Shown one piece after another: positions 1 through 5,398 of a stretch of 6,036 nt of DNA; the stretch's first letter is position 1, and the number at the start of each line of letters is the position of its first letter. The stretch is from contig JAITIG010000015.1 in NCBI GenBank assembly GCA_031279575.1, positions 1 through 6,036 of the forward strand, read 5' to 3'. Position numbers and translations under genes: made by a program. A model generated the notes under the pieces. It saw only the letters and a program-made list of their open reading frames with translations. It was not told where the DNA came from and did no database searches. The stretch is from Bifidobacteriaceae bacterium. Lineage in GTDB: Bacteria; Actinomycetota; Actinomycetes; Actinomycetales; WQXJ01.

Positions 1-695
1 TCGGTGGCGGAATCGGCCTCGGTCTGACGCCCGCGCCCCTCCGGCGGCGCCCAATCCGCCTGGTCGGCGGCGGGACTGTAGGGCTCGCCCAGGCCCACGG
101 CCGCGTCGAAGGCCGTGACCAGCGGACCGGCGCAGCCGAACATCAAGGCGGCGGGCCGGACGCCGCCGTGGATGAAACCGCGCGCGTGGACCGCCCCCAG
201 GGTCCGCGCCAGGATGATCGCGGTGCGCAAGACCACCCGCCAGGGCAGCGGGCCGGCGGCCATGGTCTGCTCGAAGCTCGTGCCCCGGACCATTTCCGTC
301 ACCAGCGCCAAGCGGCCGTCGCCCATGGGGCGCTGGTCAACCAGGTGGGCTATCCCGTCGACGCCCGCCAGCGCCGCCAGGACCGCCGCCTCGCGTTCGA
401 CCAGCGCGCGCGGTCCCACCCGGACGAGGCGCGGGGCGGCGGTGACGCTATCCGCGCAGCGGAAATAGGTCCCCACGCCAGGCCCTGCGACCGGCTCGCC
501 GACGTCCAACCCGGCCAGCGCCGCCAACCCGGCCGGCGCCGCCGCGCCGGCCAGCGCCGCCGACCCAGCCACGCCAGCCGCCCCGCCCAACGCGCCCGAC
601 CCGGCCACGCCAGCCGACCCGGCCACGCCAGCCAATCCGGCCAGCACCGCCGCCCCGGCCAGCTCCAGACCAGGTCCCGCCCGCGCCATCGTCAC
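1..695 (-). CDS. Protein-kinase-fold protein, probable pseudokinase (N-terminal part; runs off left edge)
   Basis: About 231 codons are visible from a GTG at 695; the gene continues past position 1. Residues 12-63 contain only A, G, V, L, S and P. From about residue 70 the sequence follows a Ser/Thr kinase fold: a glycine-rich stretch (71-76), an LVRV strand where VAIK is expected (90-93, Arg not Lys), an alphaC-like helix with E100/E102, a hinge-like LVTEMV (131-136), and HARGFIHGGVRP (170-181) in place of the HRDxKPxN loop. FDAA (196-199) replaces DFG, and APPE (216-219) is the APE motif. The HRD Asp is Gly, the following Lys is Arg and the Asn is Ala, while the Asp of DFG is kept. Phosphotransfer is therefore unlikely; a binding or scaffolding role is inference. 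GTG 695 is preferred because AAAGGA lies 6 nt upstream, against 12 nt for the in-frame ATG at 689. It lies downstream of ahcY on the same strand, across a 315-nt gap. Confidence 0.72.
   Translation of the reverse strand, partial: MTMARAGPGLELAGAAVLAGLAGVAGSAGVAGSGALGGAAGVAGSAALAGAAAPAGLAALAGLDVGEPVAGPGVGTYFRCADSVTAAPRLVRVGPRALVEREAAVLAALAGVDGIAHLVDQRPMGDGRLALVTEMVRGTSFEQTMAAGPLPWRVVLRTAIILARTLGAVHARGFIHGGVRPAALMFGCAGPLVTAFDAAVGLGEPYSPAADQADWAPPEGRGRQTEADSAT
562..651. repeat. 18-bp repeat array inside the kinase-like gene
   Basis: Two perfect 18-bp units lie at 598-615 and 616-633 (plus-strand unit begins GACCCGGCCACG). A copy with one change is at 562-579, and weaker copies fill 580-597 and 634-651. 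Eighteen is a multiple of three, so the array stays in frame and encodes a hexapeptide-like run of Ala, Gly, Val and Ser in the N-terminus of the kinase-like protein. It is the same kind of low-complexity expansion found at three other places in the window. Confidence 0.7.
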
Positions 696-701
696 CGCTC
701 G

Positions 702-707
702 TCCTTT
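702..707 (-). promoter_or_regulatory. Ribosome binding site deciding the start of the kinase-like gene
   Basis: Read on the minus strand this is AAAGGA, six nucleotides upstream of GTG 695-693. The in-frame ATG at 689-687 would be 12 nt away, so the GTG is the better start and adds only two residues. Confidence 0.5.
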
Positions 708-809
708 CGCCCATGCACCGGGCCGCCGCGCCCAGGTCCGCGGCAGCCGCCATCAGAGCTACCAAACTAGGGCGCGTCGCCGGCGCACGCCGGCCAGAAA
801 CGAAAAACC

Positions 810-818
810 TGTGGACGA
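810..818 (-). promoter_or_regulatory. DnaA-box-like 9-mer (TCGTCCACA)
   Basis: On the minus strand the sequence is TCGTCCACA. It fits the relaxed actinobacterial DnaA-box pattern (Y Y R/C TCCACA). It lies 27 nt from, and in the same orientation as, a perfect box at 837-845. Binding is inferred from sequence only. Confidence 0.35.
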
Positions 819-836
819 CAACTCAACCTCAGCAAC

Positions 837-845
837 TGTGGATAA
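837..845 (-). promoter_or_regulatory. Perfect DnaA box (TTATCCACA)
   Basis: On the minus strand this is TTATCCACA, the high-affinity DnaA box of E. coli. Six of its nine bases are A or T, so it stands out in this GC-rich sequence. It lies in a short A/T-richer pocket (about 795-845) of the intergenic region. No dnaA, dnaN or wider box cluster is present, so this is not by itself an origin; titration or regulation by DnaA is possible, and so is chance. Confidence 0.42.
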
Positions 846-874
846 CCAGCCGGACGCCCCAACGCCGAAGCCCC

Positions 875-912
875 GCGGCCAGCAGCCAGCAGCCAGCGGC
901 CAGCAGCCAGCA
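875..912. repeat. Short CAG/CCAG-rich direct repeat
   Basis: The 17-mer GCGGCCAGCAGCCAGCA occurs at 875-891 and again at 896-912, a period of 21 nt. It belongs to the low-complexity part of the gap downstream of ahcY. No function is evident. Confidence 0.65.
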
Positions 913-941
913 GCCCGCAGCACAGCGGCCGAGCAGCACAC

Positions 942-979
942 CAGGCCCCAAGCAGCACAGCAGGCCCCAAGCAGCACAG
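942..979. repeat. 19-bp perfect tandem duplication
   Basis: A 19-bp unit starting CAGGCCCCAAGC occupies 942-960 and is repeated without change at 961-979. Nineteen is not a multiple of three, which argues against the sequence being coding. It begins about 30 nt beyond the ahcY stop. Confidence 0.75.
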
Positions 980-1010
980 CCGGCCCCGCCAAGACCGGCG
1001 CCAAGCCCAA

Positions 1011-2534
1011 TCAGTACCGGTAATAATCCGGCTTGTAAGGACCGCCCACCGGCACACCCAGGTACTCGGCCTGAGCCGGCGTCAACCGCGTCAACTCAAC
1101 GCCGAGGGCGTCCAAATGCAGGCGCGCCACCTTCTCGTCCAAAGCCTTCGGCAAGCGGTGGACACCCGGCGGGTAGCGCCCCGGCGCCGCCCGCCACAAC
1201 TCCAGTTGCGCCAGCACCTGATTCGTGAACGAGCACGACATCACGAAACTGGGATGCCCGGTGGCGTTCCCCAGATTCATCAGCCGCCCCTCGGACAGCA
1301 CCAGCACGCTGTGCCCGTCGGGGAAAACCCACTCGTCGACCTGATCCTTGACCCGTTGGCGAACCACCCCCGGCGCCGCCGCCAGCGCCGCCATGTCAAT
1401 CTCATTGTCGAAGTGCCCGATGTTCCCGACCACAGCCTTGTCCTTCATCGCCTCAAGGTGCTCCAAGCGGATGACATCGCGGTCGCCGGTGGCGGTGATG
1501 AAGAAATCGCCCACGCCCGCCACCGCCTCCAAGCGCGCCACCTGGAAGCCGTCCATCGCCGCCTGCAGCGCGCAGATCGGGTCGACCTCGGTCACGATCA
1601 CCCGCGCCCCCTGCCCGCGCAGCGCCTGCGCCGCGCCCTTGCCGACGTCGCCGTAGCCGGCCACGACCGCCACCTTGCCGCCGATCAGCATGTCCGTGGC
1701 CCGGTCGAGCCCATCCGGCAGCGAATGCCGAATGCCGTAGATGTTGTCGAACTTGGACTTGGTGACCGAATCGTTGACGTTGATGACCGCGAAAGGCAAC
1801 CGCGCGGCATCGGACAGGGCCGTCAGACGATGCGCGCCCGTCGTCGTCTCCTCGCTGGCCCCCCTCAGCCCGGCCCGCATCCGCGTCCACAGCCCGGGCC
1901 GCTCACCGGCCACCCGCGCCAACAGCGCCCGCACCAGGCGCCCCTCGGCGGTCGCGCCCAAAGCCCGGTAGGAGGGCGACCGCTCGCCCTCGGCCTCGAA
2001 CTCGGCGCCGGCCACCAGCAGGGTCGAGGCGTCGGCGCCGTCGTCCACGATCAGGTCAGGCCCGCCGATGCCGTCGTCGCCAGTTTCGCCAACGCCGCCG
2101 ATGCCGTCGCCGCCGGTCGGCCACGCCAGCGCCTGCCAGGTGCACCACCAGTAGGCGTCAAGCGACTCGCCTTTCCAGGCGAAGACGGCGGGGCCGGCCG
2201 GATCGCCCGAGCCGTCCGGCCCGGCCACCACCGCCGCCGCCGCCTCGTCCTGGGTCGAATAAATGTTGCACGAGGCCCAGCGGACGCGCGCCCCCAGGGC
2301 CGTCAGCGTCTCGATCAGCACCGCCGTCTGGACGGTCATGTGCAGGGAGCCGCTGATCTTGGCCCCGGCCAATGGCCGGGCCGGGCCGAACTCGCGGCGC
2401 AGCGCCATCAGGCCGGGCATCTGCTGCTCCGCCAGGCGGATTTGGTGGCGCCCGGCCTGGGCCAAGCCCAGATCGCGGATGGCGTGATGGCCGGGCCGGT
2501 GATCGATCTCAGGCGGGACGGGCGGCGCGCTCAT
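1011..2534 (-). CDS. ahcY: Adenosylhomocysteinase (S-adenosyl-L-homocysteine hydrolase)
   Basis: 507 residues. This cytosolic NAD-dependent enzyme splits S-adenosylhomocysteine reversibly into adenosine and homocysteine, relieving product inhibition of methyltransferases. Visible landmarks are SGSLHMT with catalytic His (H65), LIVDDG (161-166) with the catalytic Asp, SEETTTG (227-233), [13 protein letters not shown] (252-264; K259, D263, N264), the NAD-binding GYGDVGKG (293-300), [10 protein letters not shown] (371-380), GHPSFVMS (426-433) and the typical C-terminus KPDYYRY. Oddities are a Gly/Asp-rich insertion at 141-158 just before the catalytic Asp, TQDE at 95-98 where TQDH is usual, and CTWQ at 131-134 where CxEQ is usual. 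ATG 2534 is chosen because GGGGGA lies 6 nt upstream and the ATG overlaps the stop of the preceding gene (ATGA). The frame stays open upstream, but that part is a shadow of the preceding gene. Substrate and NAD-site residues are otherwise complete, so activity is likely. Confidence 0.96.
   Translation of the reverse strand: MSAPPVPPEIDHRPGHHAIRDLGLAQAGRHQIRLAEQQMPGLMALRREFGPARPLAGAKISGSLHMTVQTAVLIETLTALGARVRWASCNIYSTQDEAAAAVVAGPDGSGDPAGPAVFAWKGESLDAYWWCTWQALAWPTGGDGIGGVGETGDDGIGGPDLIVDDGADASTLLVAGAEFEAEGERSPSYRALGATAEGRLVRALLARVAGERPGLWTRMRAGLRGASEETTTGAHRLTALSDAARLPFAVINVNDSVTKSKFDNIYGIRHSLPDGLDRATDMLIGGKVAVVAGYGDVGKGAAQALRGQGARVIVTEVDPICALQAAMDGFQVARLEAVAGVGDFFITATGDRDVIRLEHLEAMKDKAVVGNIGHFDNEIDMAALAAAPGVVRQRVKDQVDEWVFPDGHSVLVLSEGRLMNLGNATGHPSFVMSCSFTNQVLAQLELWRAAPGRYPPGVHRLPKALDEKVARLHLDALGVELTRLTPAQAEYLGVPVGGPYKPDYYRY
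2063..2109. repeat. 33-bp-spaced direct repeat encoding the AhcY insertion
   Basis: The 14-mer CGCCGATGCCGTCG occurs at 2063-2076 and 2096-2109, exactly 33 nt (11 codons) apart. On the minus strand both copies encode a DGIGG stretch. This points to an in-frame duplication as the origin of the extra loop at AhcY residues 141-158. Confidence 0.6.
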
Positions 2535-2698
2535 GGCCGTTCCCCCAGGTTGATGGCGCGTCCGGCCAGCAGCGCCGGGATGCCGTCGCGGAACGGGTAG
2601 GCCAACCGGCAGCGGCCGCAGATCAGCTGGCCCGGCCCGTCCTCCAACTCGCCCTTGCATTCGGGGCAGCGCAGCGCTTGGCGCACCCATTCCTCCAT
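2531..2698 (-). CDS. Trm112-like (UPF0434-type) small zinc-ribbon protein
   Basis: 55 residues. Two CxxC pairs (C11/C14 in RCPECKG and C27/C30 in ICGRC) form a likely zinc ribbon, followed by [12 protein letters not shown], the family's usual C-terminal strand region. Trm112-family proteins in other organisms bind and stabilise methyltransferases; the bacterial members are mostly uncharacterised. ATG 2698 overlaps the manB stop (TGATG) and has a GGGGGAGG ribosome binding site about 7 nt upstream inside manB. The stop overlaps the ahcY start (ATGA). The gene is therefore translationally coupled on both sides. A link between a methyltransferase partner and removal of S-adenosylhomocysteine by AhcY is attractive but is inference. 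Confidence 0.88.
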   Translation of the reverse strand: MEEWVRQALRCPECKGELEDGPGQLICGRCRLAYPFRDGIPALLAGRAINLGERP

Positions 2699-4119
2699 CA
2701 GCGGGCCTCCCCCACTATGCCGGCGATCCCATCTCGCACTTTGACCATCACATCGCGGTCCTCCGCCTCCACGTTCAAGCGCAGCAGCGCCTCCGTGTTG
2801 GACGGGCGGACATTGGCCCACCAGCGCGGCAGCGCCCCCCAGTGGTTGACGGTCAATCCGTCGAGCGAGTCGAGTGTGACCGTGCCGGCGGCGGCGTCCG
2901 CCGCGTAGGCGCTTTGGACCTGCTGGATCGAATGGGCCGGGTCCTCAACCCTGAAGTTGACCTCGCCCGAGCTGGCGTAGGGGTTGTAGACGTCGGCCAG
3001 TTGGCTCAGCGGCAGGTCCTGCGAGCCGAGGGCGGCCAGGACGTGCATGGCTGAGAGTATCCCCGAGTCGGCGTAGAAGAAGTCCCGGAAGTAGAAGTGG
3101 CCAGAGTGTTCGGCGCCGAAGACGGCGTCGCGTTCGGCCATGGCCGGTTTGATGACGGCGTGACCCACCTTGGTGCGGACCGGTTCGGCCCCGGCCGCCC
3201 GCACCAGTTCCGGCAGCGCCTGCGAGGTGATGGCGTTGTGGATGACGACGGCTTTGCGCCCGGCCGCCTGTTCGCGGGCGACCTCGCGCAGGGCGACGAT
3301 GACGCCGATCACCGAGGGGTTGACCGGCTCGCCGGTCTCATCGACCACGAAGCAGCGGTCGGCGTCGCCGTCGAAGGCCAAGCCCAGGTCGGCCCCTGAT
3401 TCGAGGACCGCCCGGCGCAGGTCTTCAAGGTTGGCCGGGTCGAGCGGGTTGGCGAGGTGGTTCGGGAAGGCGCCGTCCGGCTCGAAGAACAGTGGCACCA
3501 GGTTCAACGGCAGGGCCGGCAGGCCGCTGCGGGCGCCCAGGACGGCGTCGGTGACCACGCCGCCCATGCCGTTGCCCGCGTCCACGGCCACGGTCAACGG
3601 TCGAATCTGGCTCAGGTCGACGGCTTGGCGCAGGAAGCGCGCGAACTCCGGCAGCACGTCGAGGCGGCTGACGCCGCCGGGCCGCGCGGCCGGGACTGGT
3701 TCCGGGTGGGCGTCAGCCCAGGCCACGATTTCCTTCAGGCCGCTGTTGAGGCCGACAGGCTTGGCGCCGGGGCGCATCAGTTTGAGGCCGTTGTCGCCGG
3801 AGGGGTTGTGCGATGCCGTCAACATGGCGCCGGGCAGCGATTTGGCGCCGCTGGCGTAATACATGGTGTCGGTCGAGACCTGCCCCAGGTCGATCACGTC
3901 CAGTCCGGCCTCGGCCGCGCCGGCCGTCAGCGCCGCCGCCAACTCTGGGCCGCTGAGGCGCATGTCGTGCCCCACCAGCAGGGCCGGGGCTTCGCCGAAG
4001 GCGTGCGCGACGCCCGCGCCCAGCGCCCGCGCCTCGGCCGGCCCCCATTGGCCCGGCACGGCGCCCCGCAGGTCGTTGGCTTTCAGGATGGCGCTCAAAG
4101 ATCGCATTCGATCAAGCAT
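2698..4119 (-). CDS. manB: Phosphomannomutase/phosphoglucomutase (alpha-D-phosphohexomutase family)
   Basis: 473 residues, normal for the family. It interconverts mannose (or glucose) 6-phosphate and 1-phosphate in the cytosol, feeding GDP-mannose and polysaccharide synthesis. All four domain signatures are present: TASHNP (101-106) with the phosphorylated Ser103; the Mg-binding DGDADR (250-255); the sugar-binding loop GAEHSGH (335-341, the GEMSGH-type loop); and the phosphate-binding [10 protein letters not shown] (438-447). The N-terminus KANDLRG (13-19) matches the usual KAYDxRG with Asn for Tyr. ATG 4119 has a weak GGTGA 6 nt upstream. ATG 4107 ([15 protein letters not shown]) also fits the family length and follows TATGCT by 7 nt, so a leaderless shorter start is a real alternative. 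It is upstream of and coupled to the Trm112-like gene. Strict Man versus Glc preference cannot be read from the sequence. Confidence 0.94.
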   Translation of the reverse strand: MLDRMRSLSAILKANDLRGAVPGQWGPAEARALGAGVAHAFGEAPALLVGHDMRLSGPELAAALTAGAAEAGLDVIDLGQVSTDTMYYASGAKSLPGAMLTASHNPSGDNGLKLMRPGAKPVGLNSGLKEIVAWADAHPEPVPAARPGGVSRLDVLPEFARFLRQAVDLSQIRPLTVAVDAGNGMGGVVTDAVLGARSGLPALPLNLVPLFFEPDGAFPNHLANPLDPANLEDLRRAVLESGADLGLAFDGDADRCFVVDETGEPVNPSVIGVIVALREVAREQAAGRKAVVIHNAITSQALPELVRAAGAEPVRTKVGHAVIKPAMAERDAVFGAEHSGHFYFRDFFYADSGILSAMHVLAALGSQDLPLSQLADVYNPYASSGEVNFRVEDPAHSIQQVQSAYAADAAAGTVTLDSLDGLTVNHWGALPRWWANVRPSNTEALLRLNVEAEDRDVMVKVRDGIAGIVGEAR

Positions 4120-4120
4120 A
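4115..4120 (-). promoter_or_regulatory. Candidate -10 box for a leaderless manB start
   Basis: On the minus strand this is TATGCT, which fits TANNNT. It is followed by 7 nt and then ATG 4107. If used, transcription would begin at or next to that ATG and the upstream ATG 4119, which overlaps the box, would not be in the mRNA. No -35 element is visible. Confidence 0.3.
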
Positions 4121-4165
4121 AGTGGTCACCGCGCCCTGCCCGCCCCCCGCGCCCGGACCGGGCCC

Positions 4166-4237
4166 GGATCGGTGAGCGGGCCGGCGAGCTGACTGGCGGG
4201 CGGACCGGTGAGCGGACTGGCGGGCGGGCCGGCGAGC
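4166..4237. repeat. 12-bp minisatellite, six units
   Basis: Six contiguous 12-bp units fill the gap between the DUF3499 gene and manB. In order they are GGATCGGTGAGC, GGGCCGGCGAGC, TGACTGGCGGGC, GGACCGGTGAGC, GGACTGGCGGGC and GGGCCGGCGAGC, with a decayed seventh after 4237. The consensus is roughly GGACYGGCGRGC. It lies in the presumed transcript between the two genes (4120-4282) but outside both coding regions. No stable terminator with a T-run is apparent there. Confidence 0.7.
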
Positions 4238-4282
4238 GGGCCGTGGCGACGGCATCGGGCATGGTCGGCGCTGGGCGAAACG

Positions 4283-4639
4283 TCAGCTGCCGGGCACCAA
4301 CCGGAGGTGGCCGTGGCGGGAGCCGGAGACGGCCACCGCGGCCGGGTAGGCGCCCGCGCCAACCTGGCGGCCGCGTTCACGAACAGTCTGGGCGAGCGCC
4401 GCCAACTCGTCGCCGGTCGGCCCGACCGGTTGCATCTGGGGGGCCAGGCGGATGACCTCCCAGCCGCGCGGCGGCACCACTTGCTCGGCGTGGCGGGCGC
4501 AGAGGTCGTAACCGTGCGGGTCGGCCACCGCCGCCAGGGGGCCGAGGACGGCCGTGGCGTCGCGGTAGGTGTAGGTCATGGTCGCCACCGGCTCATCGGG
4601 ACAGCCCACATGCTTGCAGCGCCGGCGAATCTCAACCAC
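4283..4639 (-). CDS. DUF3499 family protein (actinobacterial, function unknown)
   Basis: 118 residues. The N-terminal two thirds match my recollection of the actinobacterial DUF3499 family: RRRCKHVGCPDEPVATMTY, then TAVLGPLA, then YDLCARHAE and PRGWEVIRL. C8, C13, C47 and H50 look like a zinc-binding set. The C-terminal tail after about residue 66 is variable and unrecognised. The start must be GTG 4639: an in-frame TAG lies four codons upstream and the next candidate, Met21, would remove the first cysteine pair. No Shine-Dalgarno is seen, but TAGCCT ends 6 nt before the GTG, which fits a leaderless mRNA. The gene heads the minus-strand cluster before manB, and the metallopeptidase-family gene diverges from it, the arrangement commonly seen for this family. 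Molecular function is unknown. Confidence 0.87.
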   Translation of the reverse strand: MVEIRRRCKHVGCPDEPVATMTYTYRDATAVLGPLAAVADPHGYDLCARHAEQVVPPRGWEVIRLAPQMQPVGPTGDELAALAQTVRERGRQVGAGAYPAAVAVSGSRHGHLRLVPGS

Positions 4640-4645
4640 CTTGGC

Positions 4646-4651
4646 AGGCTA
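4646..4651 (-). promoter_or_regulatory. -10 box, leaderless promoter of the DUF3499 gene
   Basis: On the minus strand TAGCCT (TANNNT pattern) is separated by exactly 6 nt from GTG 4639, so the transcription start should coincide with the start codon. No convincing -35 is visible; GTCACC on the minus strand (4677-4672) is a poor match with a 20-nt spacer. The absence of a ribosome binding site at this GTG supports the reading. Confidence 0.5.
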
Positions 4652-4726
4652 ACGCGGGTCGGCCCCGCCGGGGTGACGCCACGCCGGGCGGGCGGCGGCC
4701 GTTTTTGGCGCTCGTTGCCGCGGCGT

Positions 4727-4908
4727 GCGCGGGCGGCTTCCCCGGCGCGGGCGCGGGCGGGCGCGGGCGGCGCGGCGCTTCGGTCCGGGTCCGGTCCCGG
4801 CGGTCGCCACGCGGGGCGCGGGCGGCGCGGCGCTTGGGTCCGGGTCCGGTCCCGGCGGTCGCCACGGGGGGCGCGGGCGGCGCGGGCGCGGGCGGCTTCC
4901 CCGGCGCG
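4727..4908. repeat. G-rich repeat block between divergent genes, with a 55-bp tandem duplication
   Basis: A 55-bp unit at 4761-4815 is duplicated at 4816-4870 with two differences (4781/4836 and 4812/4867), and the first 14 bases recur at 4871-4884. The block is bracketed by a 23-bp perfect direct repeat at 4727-4749 and 4886-4908 containing CGGGCGGCTTCCCCGG. Fifty-five is not a multiple of three, so long open frames across it in either direction are artefacts of GC content. The rest of 4640-4924 holds only the two facing promoters. Confidence 0.75.
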
Positions 4909-4912
4909 CCGC

Positions 4913-4918
4913 TACCCT
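4913..4918 (+). promoter_or_regulatory. -10 box, leaderless promoter of the metallopeptidase-family gene
   Basis: TACCCT (TANNNT pattern) is followed by exactly 6 nt and then GTG 4925. This is the mirror image of the arrangement at the DUF3499 gene. No -35 is recognisable 16-18 nt upstream, where the sequence is part of the G-rich repeat block. Confidence 0.48.
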
Positions 4919-4924
4919 GGGAAG

Positions 4925-5398
4925 GTGTTCCGCCACAGCCGCGGGCGCCCGCCAGCCCAAGAGTTGACCGCGCCCCGCCTGCCCGCCCGCGAGGGCGGCC
5001 GACGCCGTGATCGGCGCGGGCGCGGACCGCGCGGTCCGCTGCTCCCGCCCGGCCTGCCCGCCGCCCTCAGCCGCTCCGACCGCTTCGACGAATCCGTTCG
5101 GGCCGCCCTCTACCGCCTGCAGCGCCGCTGGGAGCGGCGCCTGGCGCGCCTGGAAGTGGCGGTCGAGGATGTGCCGCCCTCGCCCGCGCCCCCCTGGGAG
5201 ACAGGCGTGCCATTGGCGCGATCCTTCCCCGCCGCCGAGGGCCTGCCCGACCGCATCGTCCTCTACCGCCGCGCGGTCGAGGCCCGCGCCATCGATCAAC
5301 GCGATCTGGGCCTGCTGATCCTGGACCTGATCGTGGAGCAGCTCAGCCATCTCTGGCGCCTCCCGCCCGAGGAAATCGATCCCGGCTTCGGCCGCTAG
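4925..5398 (+). CDS. Metallopeptidase-family protein (zincin-like) with degenerate HExxH
   Basis: 157 residues. The segment from about residue 28 (RDRRGRGPRGPLLPPGLP, then RSDRFDESVRAALYRLQRRW) and VEDVPP (80-85), IVLYRRAVEARA (111-122) and DLIVEQLSHLWRLPPEEIDP (134-153) matches the actinobacterial metallopeptidase family protein that sits beside DUF3499. In zincin relatives the last segment carries HExxH. Here V137-E138-Q139-L140-S141 occupies it, so both zinc-ligand histidines are missing, although H142 is adjacent and Glu138 is kept. Peptidase activity is therefore doubtful. GTG 4925 is chosen from the -10 box placed 6 nt upstream; in-frame TTG 4964 is an alternative. The first 25 residues are Arg/Pro-rich and not conserved to my knowledge. 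No signal peptide or membrane segment is seen. Confidence 0.78.
   Translation: MFRHSRGRPPAQELTAPRLPAREGGRRRDRRGRGPRGPLLPPGLPAALSRSDRFDESVRAALYRLQRRWERRLARLEVAVEDVPPSPAPPWETGVPLARSFPAAEGLPDRIVLYRRAVEARAIDQRDLGLLILDLIVEQLSHLWRLPPEEIDPGFGR

Larger units (their letters stand above)
696..1010. other. Non-coding gap between ahcY and the kinase-like gene
   Basis: No credible gene is seen; the open frames across it are Gln/Pro/Ala/Ser low-complexity translations on the plus strand. It holds a 16-nt perfect inverted repeat at 779-794 (6-bp arms GCCGGC, 4-nt loop), two DnaA-box-like 9-mers at 810-845, and short tandem repeats at 875-979. The plus strand is C/A-rich and G-poor over much of 800-1000. 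TAGTTT on the minus strand at 769-764 could be a -10 box for the kinase-like gene, but no matching -35 is visible. No hairpin followed by a T-run, as expected for an intrinsic terminator after ahcY, is recognisable. Confidence 0.6.

Noticed and set aside
810..845. Chromosomal replication origin
   Set aside because: Only two boxes are present, with no extended AT-rich unwinding region and no dnaA, dnaN, rpmH or parAB neighbours.
713..1228. Plus-strand Gln/Pro/Ser-rich frame in the gap after ahcY
   Set aside because: It is a translation of short tandem repeats (one with a 19-bp, frame-breaking period) and runs into the antisense of ahcY. No ribosome binding site or homology is recognised.
2531..2534. 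SAH- or SAM-responsive riboswitch ahead of ahcY
   Set aside because: There is no untranslated leader: ahcY starts inside the stop codon of the preceding gene.
1116..2600. 494-codon open frame on the plus strand opposite ahcY
   Set aside because: It is the antisense of a well-recognised gene. It is Arg/Gln/His/Pro-rich with no family resemblance, a GC-driven shadow.
2535..2690. N-terminal extension of AhcY to an upstream ATG at 2690
   Set aside because: The extra 52 residues are an out-of-frame reading of the Trm112-like gene. The ATG at 2534 has its own ribosome binding site and matches the family N-terminus.
4208..5398. Long plus-strand frame (396 codons) reaching into the metallopeptidase-family gene
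   Set aside because: Only the part after 4925 has family resemblance. The upstream part crosses the antisense of DUF3499 and a 55-bp tandem repeat that shifts frame, and starting there would ignore the -10 box at 4913.
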